Assembly (NCBI RefSeq): GCF_032854445.1
Contig: NC_088300.1
Coordinates: 20,007,608-20,071,607 of the forward strand
DNA from: Liolophura sinensis
Lineage: Eukaryota; Mollusca; Polyplacophora; Chitonida; Chitonidae
DNA: 64,000 nt
Direction: 5' to 3'
Shown here: positions 37,871-53,300 of the stretch, one piece after another
How positions within the stretch are numbered: position 1 is the stretch's first letter
How the letters are laid out: each line of letters opens with the position of its first letter
Notes under the pieces: generated by a model
What the model was told of the DNA's origin: nothing
The model's input: the letters and a program-made list of their open reading frames with translations, nothing else
Databases searched by the model: none
Translations under genes and position numbers: made by a program

Positions 37871-39604
37871 ATTTTGACTGACAGTTGCAGTCGTGTGAAA
37901 GATCACTTAAACAGCATAAGTGAAAGCGTTTTAGGTCCATTCTACATCGGGAACGAGTAAATATAGCAACAAAAGAAACAATAATCTATTTCGATCTTTG
38001 GAACACTTCAGATAAAGCTTTAGACGCAAGGACTACAAGGTTATCGATACTCAACTTGGATGCACCTGGGGTGTACTGAGAAATTAGCGAAATTCTAGCG
38101 CTAGGCTTACTGGCGATAATAGCTCCATGAGTGAAGCTGACACAAGATTTAACAATGTACTAACGTACCAAGCAGGTAATGTACTGCTTGGTGTGTTATT
38201 ACATCGTCAGATCAGTTGAACCACATGTATGGCCGGGCTTAACAGTCGATCCGTAAGCTATAGCCCTAGAATTGTACACCTGACATGCTCGATTTTCTAA
38301 TAAGAAAAAAAAAAAATATGAAAACCTAACTGTGTATGTAGAAGGAAGGTAGGCCTATATGTATACTGGTTGGAAACAGAAGGTGATGGAGACAAATCCT
38401 ATTGTACAATGTGTGCATGTACCTGTGAGAAGCAGCTTTTGGAGGATTTTATATCTGTCGTCAGTTTGGTCATCTTTTGAATTACAATCCAAAAATTATA
38501 GCTTGCCTGGGCACTCAACCTCTATAAAATTGACCTCCATTGTTAGTGAAAAACCATGCAGTATGGCATAGGACTACAATCAAATAAATAAATAAATTAT
38601 GGAACCTTTAAACACCATGGACTGCTTCTTTCTTTCAAGGACTTCCCCCATAATCTCTTGTTTAATATCTTTATTGCTTCAATTTAGATGTTATAAAAAA
38701 AAAATCAACTTTGTGTTATGTCAAACCTGACTTTACTGTATGTGGAGTTGATTGTTAACCACTGCCTCACAGACCAGACCAAAGATGTTTATTTATGCCC
38801 AGAGTCAATGCAGAGAAGCCTAACAGTTCATCACAAATGGTATTTGTGGATCTATAACTGACACACATTTCAGAATTACCTGTTTACAAACGAGTCGTTA
38901 ATATCGGTTCCGTAAGTACAGATTATACACCACTCAGTCCAAAAGGCTTCCAGTGATGTACATTGCACTGTATTTTTATTATCATCCATAATGATTCCTT
39001 TTAAAAGTATCGGGTAACAATTTTCTAGTTTTGCACTAACAAAGCACTTTCTTACCACAAGATTTAAAACTGTGAAATGTCATACACAAATAGAGTAGAA
39101 TGGTAAAGCGTAAAAAATTAGAAACAATGTAGGTTTATTAGTCAAGGCAACTCTCCAAAAAACATATTTATACAAATAACACATCAGTATGTAATCTGTG
39201 CTTGATTACTATTGCAATACTTAAAGCTTTCAACTGCGAACTCCTAGAGATAAGCCAGCAAAACAATATACATGCATATATAAGAACAATTATAACCATA
39301 AATAAATATACAATTATTTCATAAAAAGTTCCTGCCTCTATAATCTGTAGGAGGGTCTATGTATCACCTTTAATACAGGTACATTTATGTCTATACCTAC
39401 ATGTACAGGTAAGACAATCAGAACTGTACAGGTAAATTGTAAACACACATTGCACATGTTATCAATTAAATATCAAGAATTACATTAGCACTTGATTACA
39501 ATGATACAATATGTGATGATCTTTGGAGAAGTAAGAATTAATGCTATCCTTCTTTGACAGTATAGCAAACCCAGCAAGTGAAATGTGTGGATTCAACACG
39601 AACA

Positions 39605-39747
39605 GGGGACTCCGTGGCTCAGTTGGTTGGCGTGCTAGCGCAGCGTAATGACCCAAGAGGCTCTCACCAATGTGGTTGATGTGAATTCAAGTCCAGCTCA
39701 TGCTGGATTCCTCTCTTGAGCATATGAGAGAAGGTCTGGCAGCAACC
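39605..39747 (+). mobile_element. Truncated SINE at the B/C unit junction
   Basis: Nearly identical to 24073-24216 and truncated at the same base, so the junction itself was copied when the array grew from two to three units. Confidence 0.85.
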
Positions 39748-41164
39748 ACATATTGATCAGTGCAACTGTATTCAATCATGGAAATCATACTGTTTGAGGA
39801 CAAAGCAAAAAAATCAAACCTTCATTTCTAATACATCAAAATGTCATTAAAATTTTACTAATTTGTTGCATTTTTCAGTAATTCAATTCTACAATGACCA
39901 AGCCCTTCACAGGCCCTTACTGTCATTGAATAAAACGTCACCAAAAATCTGAATTATGTTTCTTGAATAGCCTCTACTTGTGATCTGCAGGCAACAAATT
40001 ATTTGCCAGAATTCTTAAACATCACATTGTCTACTCTTAGCAACATTGCTCCAGTGGCAAACTACCACATGTACACCAGACATGTAAGGATATACTATAC
40101 TATTCCTTAACATTGGAGAGTCAACAGTTTTTCACTTTACAGAATGTACCTCAGCTCATACAAAACTTGAATTGTACAACAGAATCACATATGCATGTAC
40201 ACTATGGCAACGGGACTTTCATTTCATAACATTAAAACTACATCTATGACAGCAGATTATAAAAGTTTTATCTGGAGTTCTAAAGCTATGGCCACACATA
40301 CAAGTACATGCATAATATACAGGTTACTTTATCAGTACTTTTATCTGTCTGACAAAGTCACATTTCATAGTGATCATCATCACAACACAAAATAAATGGA
40401 CATCATACAAATATGCAGTTCATTTAAAAATCAAAAGAAATGCAACATAAAGGTGAATGTAACACATTTTAACACGCTTTTCTTCTTGTATAAGATTCTG
40501 AAAGATTTCTATGTCTGAATACAATATTTCTAGTATAAATCTTTACAACTGTCTAAAATTGTAGGGAAAATGTCCATTGCTTATCTCCCCTTACTTTTAA
40601 AACATTGTGACGTTACTGTTGTCTTTTCATTTATGTTACAAAATGTAAAAGTTTTTGTGATATCACTGATTGTGACATGAATTTTCCAGGGCCACTTTTA
40701 CATCACAACATTCCAAACTTCAAGGAAAAGAAGATATATGACGTTTGATTTATTTCTGGCCAAACACACATGTAAGATACAAATTGCAAACATGATAACA
40801 AAATAATAGAAATATGAAACATAATTATCACCATACATTTTATCTTATAACTTTCAGATCAAAATCTTTTGCAATTGACTTTTACAAATGTAAAGAAAAA
40901 AAATTATGGTCACAGTTAATTAAATTTTATTCAAAAACCTTGTTGACTTCCCCCTAAAAAACAGAATCAAGCACCGTACTTTTATCCTATTTGTTAAACA
41001 GCAGTAAATACAGTTTTAGAAGTTAAAACAAAATAATGAGCAAAAACACTATCTCTGCATGGTTCTTATAAATAAGCACTTCTCTTTTCATGTCAACTAC
41101 ATTAAATTCACATAATGTAAACCAGTACACAGTTATATGTTAAATTCAAGAAATATCATTGCAC

Positions 41165-41167
<3 letters not shown>

Positions 41168-41213
<46 letters not shown>
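41168..41213. repeat. TA microsatellite, 46 bp (unit C)
   Basis: Same length and place as in unit B. Confidence 0.9.
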
Positions 41214-41216
<3 letters not shown>

Positions 41217-41310
41217 TTTGTAGGGGAAAAATTCTGCATGGCACAATGTACAGGTTCAATATAAAGTACCCTACTAGGAATGTAATCTCATGATGTCACA
41301 AGGATAGGCA

Positions 41311-44300
41311 TTAATTTGATTTTACATCAAACCATTTGTCCTGTGGAAAAGAGCGATAAGCTTGGTGGGAATCTTTGATGAGAGTCATACTGTCAATGAT
41401 AGCTCCGCCCTGCAAAACAAATGAACACATTTGACAAACAACGCAAAAATGGGACAGAAACAGGAATAATTCAGTCACTGGGTCAGAGTTCTTGATTTTG
41501 GAAGCATTTCTGTTTCAGTTTAATGCTTAAAAGTCACAAAAGACTGAAATGGCTGTTTTTAAAGCTCTAAGATTTAATAACAAAATGTGCATAAACTAAC
41601 AAGAAAACAGTATAAAAGAGTGATTCTATTGGCCAGTACTAATGCAAATGTCCTACATTGTGTTGAGAGAATGAAAAAACGACTCCAAAACATGAAGGTT
41701 AGCACATGACAGAAGATATCGTGCTATATTGTACGAGGTATGTAGACAAACGAATCACGCTCAATTGTACTCTTGAACCACTGAAGTCCCAATTGAAAAT
41801 GAGTCACGAAAGTTTCAAAGGAGTAGCCTCCCTTGACAATGCCTTTGGGGATGAGCTTAATTTATTTATACCTTGTCATCTGAGACTTGTTCCAGGTAGA
41901 TATGAGTCTTGTTTATAACCTTCATCCTGGTGTAGCCGTAGTCCAGGCTATGGAAGGCCGACCAGCTGGCAAACTTACTCTTGAACGGGTCATGCCTTGA
42001 ATAACAGCCCTGTAAAATGGATACCGCTAGATTTAAAGAGTCATTTGTGCCTAGAGTCTGTTACTGATGAATGGAAGAAGAAAGGTATCCTGTCTAGCAC
42101 AACATATGTTCATTTATATACCGTGCATGAATTTTCTCAGATCTTACTGAACAATCCTACTGATACCGAGTGTTTACAGAAACAAAACTTTTGGCCATTT
42201 CCATGTAAATTTCTGGAGTGACATCATTTTCCTGGACCTACGTCATTTTTCCTGGACCCAAGTCATTTTTTCTGGAGTGACGTAACGTGCATCTTCAATC
42301 ACACTAATGTTCATTCTTGGACGACGTGGTCTTTTGAGCAGGAGACGTTAACTGGAGTTCTCTGATGTCATAGTAGCATCAAATGGGTAACATGACGTCA
42401 CACTGGGAATTTGCATGAAAATGACCAAACATGCACAGAAATGGTGAATTCAAACAAAGTGAGTGACAATACACACATATCCATAATAGTAGCTGGTACA
42501 CATTTTGGCTATCTATTCCTTTAGTTAAGAGCTTTTATGCTGAAGCCCCCACTGACACTGGATGTATACTCACAGCAGATCCGGTAATGATGTGTACCGG
42601 TGCTCTAGGGTTGGTGTATGGGAAGTCCCAGCTACCATTGTACATCTGTCCAATACATACAAAAACACAACATGTGGAAATAAGCAGAAATTAGTGACAC
42701 AAATAGGTATTCATGTTTGAGGTCATCACAAACCCCATCATAGCACACCAGTGCAAAAAGAGGTTGGCATATTCTTTTGGCATGAATGTTTTTGTGTTTA
42801 GAAAAGCTGCTGTTAACATTTGTTATTTTTTAAACCTGAAACATATATATAATTTATAGCATTAATGCACTTATGTTTCAAAAAAAAATTCTGTACTCTT
42901 TCTTCACACAGGGCAATGAATTATAACACTAAATTAATGTCCCAGCAGAACTTTGTCAACATCTTTTCATCACAGATAATGAATTTGTTTTCTGATGTTT
43001 GGGGAAGACAAGAAGAAATGATGTCTGTAGACAGAGACTCACCACTCTGTTATAGATTGGAAACAGTCTCTCGTAGCTGTGCTCGTGGGCCCAAAATTCC
43101 AGGTCTACACCATACTTGTACAACAACGGCTCCAGGGCTGCACTCTGGGTGATCGGTAAACCGGTGCGGATCTAGTAATAAACAAATGTGTATTTATTGG
43201 CTTTGCTCAATTGTAAGAGATGTATTTATTTATTGGATTGTTGCTTACCACCACACTCAAGAATTTTTCATTCATATGATGGTGATCAGCTTTAATGGCA
43301 GAGGAAGCCCGAGTACCAGGCGCAAACCACTGACCTTGGGTAAATTACTGACAAACTTTCCCACATATGACGTACAGATATGCATACCATATTGGTGGAT
43401 GACAGGTGGTCTTCCACGTATGTTAGGCAGTGACAATAGACGGTTGACGACACCCAGGTAGCCATTAAGATCCCACATGCAGGGAGAGTGAGGGAATCAA
43501 GAAATTATTTGTCCACGGCCCATAATAACTGATGAACTAGTCAGCTTTTAATATGCGTGGGGAGAACAACACAACGCTCTCACGGCAAAATCCCTGTATC
43601 ATGGTACCTGATAACCATGGTGAGGTAAAGCCACACTTGATCCTGGAGAAGATGAATGTATTAAAACATGACAAGCCTGTGAATTATGACAGGCTAACGG
43701 TCTCCAGTTTGTACACTCTAAATCGATTTGCCAGAAATGTACCCTGTCGGGGAAGAGCAGGCACAGGGCTACAACTTTAAAGCTAACTTTTATTAGGTTG
43801 TCAACTGGATGATCAAATTCATTTACTTGGCTTGGTTCAGGATTAATTTGGATTACAACTGTGTAATGGGTAGGCAAAGCCAACAGTCTCCAAAGACATG
43901 AAGATTTCAGATAATATTGCTCTCCCCACAGTCATAATATACAAATACATGCATGTGTCTAGGGCACCTACTGGATACCTCCTTGGCCTATCCCATAATG
44001 CTCATAAAGATCAGCAATTCAGAAGTCTTATACATGTATGACTTCAGTAAAACATGGGTTTTCAATTACCAATGATAATAAAACACGAGAACATTAACTA
44101 GGTATCCGTGAGTTTTGGTAACTAAAAAAAGAATCACAGTACGAATGAGAGTGAACTCACAATACTCTCGGACTTGGTGCAGTCATCATTGTCGTAGTTT
44201 GAGCAGTACATTGGCCGGTGTGCCATGGTAATGATCCATGGCCTCTCTGCTCTGTTCTCAGGTTTGGCTGCTTCCTACAGTGTACAAATAGAACAACTAT

Positions 44301-47300
44301 ATGGAGAATATACACCTGTGGCTACCTGTGTAGTGTTCTTATAACACAAGCAACAAAGTGCATGTCATAGGACAGAACATACAGCTGTAGGCACCTGTAT
44401 AGTGTTCTGACAACTCCTGATATCTGATCTCACAGCATAATGTATGCTTTATAATGAATGTATTTTTATTATGAATGTTTACTTTGTAAACTAGCAGATG
44501 GAAGAGAGCAGCAAGGGAGACAGCTTTAACAGAATACATGCACAAGATTATTTATTCATTTCTTTTATTTGCTTGTTTCTTTATCTTATTTGCGTTTTAA
44601 ATTTAGTCAAAAATATTAGACTATTTGAGTCAAGGCGAACTCACAACTATCCTCAGCTTGATGGCAGGCCTTCCCACGTACAAATAAAGAGGAAGCCAAC
44701 ATGAACTGGGCTTGAACTCAGTGACTGCCTTCATGATAGGCTCCTGGGTCATTGTCCTCCCTTAGTATATTAACCACTCATTAAGCTGATTCATAAGGAC
44801 TTGGTTATGAGTACTGAAGTGAATGTTCATACATGTATATGTGGAGAAGTCAAGACCACTAACCTTCAAATCTTCCTCAAGCCATACATACTGGTCAAAT
44901 ATCTGGTGGATGCCATATTGAATGTAGAAGTAGAACTCAGTGGAGAAGGATATCACATGGACTGGGCCGATATTGAAACTGAAAATTAGGAGCAATGTTC
45001 AGCGTATCATTCAACCATGAAATAATATACAACCTTTGTGAAACGTGTCGTATGGAAATATAATAGTCACAATGCAAGGAGTAGGCGGCCACATGTGATT
45101 AGAAAAAGAAAGACAGTTTGTGGATGAGCATGTGTGAGAAATTACTATACAGCCATATGTGATCCATCAAACATATCTATAAATACACTGTCAAGCAGAA
45201 CTGTCTATTTGCTGTACTTGCATTCTCTATTTATACTCTCAAAAAGTTTCCTATCTGAAGTTTTAACACAGACAAAAAAAAAACACAAAGAAAAAAAAAA
45301 CAAAAACAAAGACAATAAAGGGCTATAAATTTTAGACTAAAACAACAATTAAAATAGATTACCTGTAAAACATCTTACGTCCGTCTTCATCACCAGGCAT
45401 TGTAAACCGGTTTCTATAGTTTGAAAAGTTGCTGAAATTCCCAAAAGTTATACAATGGCAACTTAAGGCATATATAAATATTTTAATTTATAATGTTCAC
45501 AAAATTTTGACATTTACCATGCCTTCTTAAATCTTCCACATCATGACTGCTGTAATCTTCTGTTCTACTGATTAGTCTAACCTAATACAAAAGTAGTGTA
45601 ATTCTTTAAAGCCAGTAAAGAATTTATACTGTTCTAGTTTCCTGTATTTGCATTGTAAGTTGGTTCAGTATTTAGTCTACATTTTGTCATTATCACTATA
45701 CCTGTATATATGTTACATTCACCTTTCACACATGGCTTCAGCAAAGCCATCATAGAATATTGTTTAGATAATGTCTGGCTGCTATGTTATCTTGCTGTTT
45801 TATTCTCCTGTATCTATATCTTATGTTGATTTAACACCTAGTCTGTATTTTGTGACTTTGTCTCCATACGTGCATATATATCAATATGTTCACCATGAAA
45901 TTTAGTTCCCCTGATATTGGAAAAATAAAGTGCCAATAGATTGAGTTAAAATGAGTCTTTTGCTTTTCGGAGTTACATTACTGGTGTGTGATCATTTTTG
46001 TGTGTGTACAAAATACAAGCTGGACAGAATTAAGTTAGTCACATCCAGAAGCTGAAGTGTAACAGTAAGGGATGTGACACACTAATGTTACTTCATGTTT
46101 CACTTTCTCTTAAATCTGTTTGTAAAAAGTAAAACAACAAGATTTGTTAAAACTACCGTACGCAATATTATGGCTTTCTGATTATGTTACTAGTACATGT
46201 CTATATGAAAACCAATTGTTTAAAAGTTAGAAAGCAACAACAGAAAAATATACTGACTATCCATTTTCATGGTTTCCTGGGCACGTCATGTAAGGCAGAT
46301 TTCCAGCTATTGGCTCTATCTGTCTCATAAACTCATCCCCAACCTGAGCATTGTCCTGCAGTACACAAAAATAAACACTGTTTTATTAGATTAACTGCAG
46401 TAGCATCTTCAAATTACATGTTTTCTGTCAAAAAAGTTTATTGCTACAAATTTTTGTAATGACTTTTTACTCAGCATTATAAGACTGGGCATGACATGGG
46501 GTCACCTTGTATATCATGTTGTAAGTCATTCAAATCAAGAATTTGTATTAATAATTAGAGGGCTTAACTGAAAGCAAGGATGGGTTTGTGCAAAATATAC
46601 AGGTGAAGCTTTTAGCAGCTGAATATGTTCACAGTCATAATACTTACAGTATTCATGTCATAAGCAAAGTCACCTGAAAATGGAAAAAAGTGAGACAAAA
46701 TTAAAATTTTCATACATACATGTATGTTTGAAAAGCAACAATCTGAATTCATATTCATTACAGTAAAATGGAGCACTTTCACATTACTGAGATGTAACCA
46801 TAAAATATGCAAAGACATCTGATCCTCTGTAGTTAACTTTGGACTGTGGAAACAGGGGCAGATTTAAGTTGCAAATATGGAGTATAGGACCTTTTTAGAC
46901 CAGTACTTCCTGACGCCAAAAGACTGACATTTAAAACACATTTCACCTATGGTCAAATATCATCACCCCCAAATACACACTTAATAAATATGACCAAGAG
47001 TTAGGCATAGATTTGTGGAAAATAGACATAAAATACAATGTACATATAAAAATATCTAAAGAAAATCAAATGACTGTTTTTCAATACATGTAATATGTTA
47101 AACATGAGAGGAATGTAAAATTAACTTGCAAACTGTATCTGACATGTATACATTTTTGAGTGGCTACTCTATACCTAACTCATCAGTTTAGCTTTGCTAC
47201 AATAAGAAATGAACCAATGAAGTAGATCAAGGGGGACAACTTCTATTCCACTGTGTTCTACTGACTATAATGTACAGCTTGCATGTACACTCACAGAAAG

Positions 47301-50300
47301 AATATCCCATACATACCCACGTGAAAGACAGCATCATACATGCCCTTGGCCACATCTTCCTGTAGCCTGGGAAGGGACTGAGGATTAACATTACCCAAGT
47401 CTCCATAAAGTACAATGCTGGGGCTCCAGTCTGTGCCAGATTTCATAGCTGTGAAGGTGTGTATGTCACTCCAGCCTGCTTCAGGGCTCCCACAGTGGTA
47501 CACTGAAAGCAGATTCAGGGGAAAAATGAAATCAGCTGTTCATCAAAATCACCATGCAGGGGAACAAGCTGTTCATCAAAATCATCATGCAGGGGAACAA
47601 GCTGTTCATCAAAATCACCATGCAGGGGAACCAGCTGTTCATCAAAATCACCATGCAGGGGAACCAGCTCTTCATCAAAATCACCATGCAGGGGAACAAG
47701 CTGTTCATCAAAATCATCATGCAGGGGAACAAGCTGTTCATCAAAATCACCATGCAGGGGAACAAGCTGTTCATCAAAATCACCATGCAGGGGAACCAGC
47801 TCTTCATCAAAATCACCATGCAGGGGAACAAGCTGTTCATCAAAATCATCATGCAGGGGAACAAGCTGTTCATCAAAATCACCATGCAGGGGAACAAGCT
47901 GTTCATCAAAATCACCATGCAGGGGAACCAGCTGTTCATCAAAATCACCATGCAGGGGAACAAGCTCTTCATCAAAATCACCATGCAGGGGAACAAGCTC
48001 TTCATCAAAATCACCATGCAGGGGAACAAGCTGTCATCCATGCAAGGACACAATGACTTGATATAATTGGTGTTTTAGGAAAACAACGCACACAATGATG
48101 GATATTTGTATAAACTACGTTTAATAGATGAACACACCTTCAATCATGACAAATGGTTAGCTTCAAGTCAAAAAAAAAGATAGCAACAAAAACAATTATT
48201 AGGCAAAAATATAATGGAAATGTTACCATATGAGTTTCCGGGCCCTAGTCCTGTGAGGGTGACCCTATGGATGTACTGAACACGATGAAGTGTTCCTCCA
48301 TCGGTGAACTTTGTCTGATAACCCAAGGCCCTCTGGGTAAACATGGGACGACCCTTCAGGCCGAACTCTACCACAGACTGATTGGTTGCGCTCATTGTAC
48401 TCCATGTCACTATCATCTCACTGGGACTCCCTGCAACAAAGAAACAGAGATAGATCTGTGCAAAAACATAGCTGGTATTAACAGAAATATCCTACTATAT
48501 TGTCATGCTCACTGTACTCCATGTCACTATCATCTCACTGGGACTCCCTGCAACAAAGAAACAGAGATAGATCTGTGCAAAAACATAGCTGGTATTAACA
48601 GAAATATCCCACTATAGTGTCATGCTCACTGTACTCCATGATCATCACTATCATCTCACTGGGACTCACTGTCACATGCTAAAACATAGCTGACATCAAC
48701 AGCAATATCCCACTAGTGTTATGCTTCAACTATGTACTAATACAGTGTGTTGCTTATTTCAACATATTTCAAGCTCAGTCTTTTAAAATCTCACTCCAAT
48801 GCAATTAGATATTTTAGAAAAATGTCTTAAGTAAATGTATTCAATGTGAACATAAATTAAAAATGTGCTTTTATTTTCAATTTGGTGTTTTTGAAGCATT
48901 TTTACGTTTATATATAACGACAAAACCCTGTTTGGCCCTTGGTATAAATTCCTGTCACCACTTGGTGAATGGTATGCATGTAGCATCCAGACATCTGGCT
49001 ATGTTTGTTGTAATCAGTACCAACCAACTAAACAACTTGAAACAGGAAGTGAAAACTATTAAGTACAACTTAATGCTTAACTGACAACTGTAGATAGAAA
49101 ACAACAGAGGAAATGTCTTGTATTAACAGCTCTGGTGAAATTCATTATCATGAAAAGAATATAAAAAATAATATAACTCTTGTATGTAGAAAAAGAAATC
49201 TGGATAAACTGAGAGCGAACATTAGTTACCATCAGAAAAATTAACATTTCAATGTTTGAGGATGATCGAATGGCAATTTTCGTTTTCCTCTTGAATCTTC
49301 ATATTTTTCAATTGCAGAATACCACGTAGGCCTATGGCTTAACCTGCCTGCTGTTTCCCAATATAGAAGAATTAACATCTGAGATGAAGTATACGCTATA
49401 TTAAGGTCTTCTAATTATAGACGATAGGCCCATATTGTTGACCATTGCAGAGTGTTAAAACTTTTATTCAAACCTATAGTGTAAGTCTTACATAAAGGTC
49501 TTCGGGCTGTCAAATGGCTAATACAAAAAATTTTCGTCAGGACACACTTCCTTCTTAATAATGATAGAACTCAGGTGACACACATCCACAAAGCCAGCTA
49601 ACAGTATTATAATTCTTCACCATGATTTATCTGTTTCAGGTTAGGTATTTACCCTAAATGACCTATAAATCTGACCAAAAAAGAGCATTTTTGGAGGCAA
49701 ATAAATATCATGAGATATTAATTCTGGTGTTAAAATTTACATGTTTCCAGTAGGATATCATTCTGTTTTCCAATCACATCTCAAACTACCTTTCTAAAAT
49801 CAGTAGAACTCCACGAATCTGGAAAACTGAGCAACTTACCCTATTATTTCTAAAATTTGGGACACCTGGTCAGCTCATTTTAGCCAATATATATGTAATT
49901 CTAGCAGAAATATTGAGTTCTTTTTTCACATGATTAGACCATCTAATGAACAACACACTGATATCTTTACTTTTCCAAGGGACTTGTAGAAAAATGTAAT
50001 ATTCTACTTTCAACAATTCTGATATCTGTCCCAAATATTAAAAGAATCAGAGTGGTCATGGACAACATTTTAGATCATTTAGGGTATACATATTTGGATA
50101 CAAATGACCTCTGTGTAGGTAATTCCCCCAGACAAAACCATTTCAATCCCATGTGAATGACTGTAGTGTGAGCCTTAGTTATGCAGTCATGCATGGTGAG
50201 CTTTGTTATAAAACAGACTGCATACATATACATGTATATTATGATAGTGCAGATGTATATATGTATAAAATGTATATATACCTGAGGAGTGTTGGGAAGT

Positions 50301-53300
50301 ACACATGTAGGGAAGAAAAAGTCTGCTATCTTAACTCTGGCTCTTATATATGAAATAACATCTTGCATGCATGCATGGAAAGAAAAAAGAAAAATAGATA
50401 GCAGTATTCGTACTGAATAAAACAATTTGCTGTTTTTCCTAGCAAAAGGTTGAAAAAGTTCTTCACATACATTAGACGGATAATGTGAAAGTATATGCAT
50501 CTATGTTTAGACAAAATTGCCAGCAGCAGCCTTACATGTATTGCATAATGCATGAATGTACACCTGACTGGGGTGGCTTTTTTCAAGTGTTAGAAGGATA
50601 ATCTTTAAAATCTTTTCCACTACTGTATTTCACCTGAAGTATGGTATGCAACAATGCACTGTCAGATGCACATAAGGCATTAAAATGATACTTTTGGTAT
50701 CAATACTTGGAATTTTCTGATAAAGAATTTCTTAAGTTGCACAAAACACTCTTACATGTAAATGGACCTATAAGATGGATGAGTAAATCAGAATCAAACA
50801 AAATGTGTCACTTCAAAAATGCTAAACTTTCGGTGAAATACAGTAACCAGCATTTTTAAACACAGCTCAACAGTTTTTTAATGTTGGGATTTTATTTTTC
50901 AAATTAGGTTCTGTATGAAAGACTTTCTAACTTTGTTTGTAAAGTTAAATAAAAATAAAAAACAGAGACAGAAAATGTCTGTTTTGACAGGACAGTTTAC
51001 ATAATCCTTCCCATGCTTCGCTCTCTACCTTCCCCTTACATGATTTTACAAGAAATCTTAAACAATGCCAAGGTCAGTGGGATCACGGTGATGAAGAAGG
51101 AAGTGCTGTCAGAAAACTGAAGAACTCTGTCTCAACCTTTGTTTCTAACAATACCTCATTCACATGCATCCTCTTTATCTAAAATATTTGCAACATGATT
51201 CTAAGCAACACCTAAACTAATATTTTGATGAATACTGATTAAATATTTCCATGCGATCACACTGGTGGTTAGGCTAAGCTTGAACAAGCCTACGTGGGTC
51301 GCACGGGCTCCAAAGGTCAAGTCTGTCTCGTGGTGGCAGTGGTGTAAAGTGAGCACAGAGAGTGGCACAATTGCTGCAAATGCTCAGCTTATGTACGTTC
51401 TATGTGCAACAGCAGTCACTCTGTCGTATACGTTGTACAGATGTCACTAATATAAACTAGGGTGAATTAAGGCTCATTCGTCTCTAATTTTATGTTTTTA
51501 AATACGCAGTGGAACATGTGAGAATACATGCAGCAAAAAACATACATGTATAAGCATGAAGAGCCCAAAGCTAAGCTGGACATACTGACCTAATGCCCAG
51601 CTTCAGATTAACCTAATCCACCAGGACAATTGACTAAAAACAACAGCTGGAACCCTACTTTATTTGTGGTATCCACAGATTCCCTAAAAAACCGCAATGT
51701 AAATATGTCAAAGCCAGCATCAGTACATCATTCTTCAACTCAAATCCAGCCGTTTTAACTTTTGTATTGAGTAACTAGAACTAATGCTCGCCATGCTTGG
51801 AATTATCCCTTCGGGCAGGTCAATGGGCCGCAAAAATTTTATCCCAGTCAAAGGGCCTTAAAGAGAATGTTGGCTGGGATAAAATGTATGTGAATAACCC
51901 CCACGTTCGAGACTATGAATAGCTGGCCATGGATGGCTTATACCTAAAACTCTGATGAGACCCAATGAGAATCAGATCAGAAACCCCTCCCCCCCCTCCC
52001 CCCCCCCACCCCCCACCCACCCACCCACTGACTATTCACCCCTGGACATGACCAACCACAAACACTCCACCCACCCACCTGAGATGAAATAGAGCCAACG
52101 TTCAACCTGTCATCAAACACACTTTTCACCTAAGTATGTACCTTTCAGGCTTGTAATCTGCGTTATCCGTATCCAGTGTTTTTCATGGATATCCACAAAA
52201 GCTGAAGTTTTGTCTGTTGAAACTCTGCATTTCAGTATTACCATCAGCTCATGGCATGGCACTTTTATGGGTGGCTGCTTATGACTCAGTGCAACATTTC
52301 TGGAAAAACTGTTGTAAAGTATAGTTTGAAGTTATGGTTCATTCGACTCTTGGTGCTGTTAAACTTCTGTGTAAATTATGTCTGCCTTTTCAGTGTAGCA
52401 AAATGTTACATGTAAACCAATACATGTAACTATAAAGGGTAGAGTTATGTGCTGTATCTGAATGGCAGTTTTCATGCAAAAATACATGTATATTTCAATA
52501 CCCCAATTAATTTAACTGACTCACATTATAATAACATTATTGCTGTCAAGTGTTCAATTTAAAAACATATATGTACATTTTCAATGTAGGCCCTATAATG
52601 TACTTAAATGATCATTAAACATAGATGGTTAGATTTTCCAAAATTTCATTTCAGTGGAAGGAATTGAGAGCAACTTTTGTATTTTCTTCCACAGTTGGCT
52701 ACGATATGTTTCTTGATGTGAGAAAAATTTCAAAGAACTGTCTTTCAACATGATCAACTGTTAGGATAAAGCAGTGGTAAATTGTGGAGTTGTTTGTTCT
52801 GGAGCATAGTTTAGACACCAAGTAAATCAAAGATAAAGCTCTGAAGTGGTCAGACCTTGTGAAAATGCCCATGTAACTAAATAATATTAACCAGGTAGCA
52901 AGATCTCCTATGTATTTCACATCACCCATGGCAGCTTACTGAAAATACAGAATTTTACAAAAACGTTAAAGTGTGATGCTTAAAGGCTACTATCTCAATA
53001 TTCCTTTTCTCAGAGCACTAAAACCCTGCGATGGGCAGGAAAACACCAGCAGGTGGATTTCCAAACATCTAGTTTCCTTGAATAGAAAATTACAGACATG
53101 TAAAAATGCTTCCTGAACAAATAAGCGTGTCAAGACAGTCAAAAACGAACAGTACATGGTGTTTCTAAAAGGTCATATCTCAAAAAAAAACTTGGAATTT
53201 GGAGCTATATCTTTCCTTATACATACAGCCTATGGTATGTTTAGGAATTTTTTCAAAATAATCCAAGGGGGTCACTGCAAAAAAATGTTTTTGGTTGGTT

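Larger units (their letters stand above)
24217..39604 (-). repeat. Tandem duplication unit B (C-like left, A-like right)
   Basis: Carries phosphatase copy B. From the left edge to about 30.53 kb it shares diagnostic sites with unit C, including the 46-bp TA tract, and lacks the 78-bp array and private SINEs of A. From about 30.6 kb rightward it is nearly identical to unit A, including the exon 3 acceptor duplication and the absence of C's 0.8-kb intron 1 block. Confidence 0.85.
37716..41310. other. Spacer between copies B and C
   Basis: Holds the 5' flank of B with its E-box cluster, the junction SINE (39605-39747), the 3' flank of C with an AATAAA candidate (minus, 40749-40754) and a 46-bp TA tract. 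No gene seen. It closely matches the A/B spacer. Confidence 0.5.
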
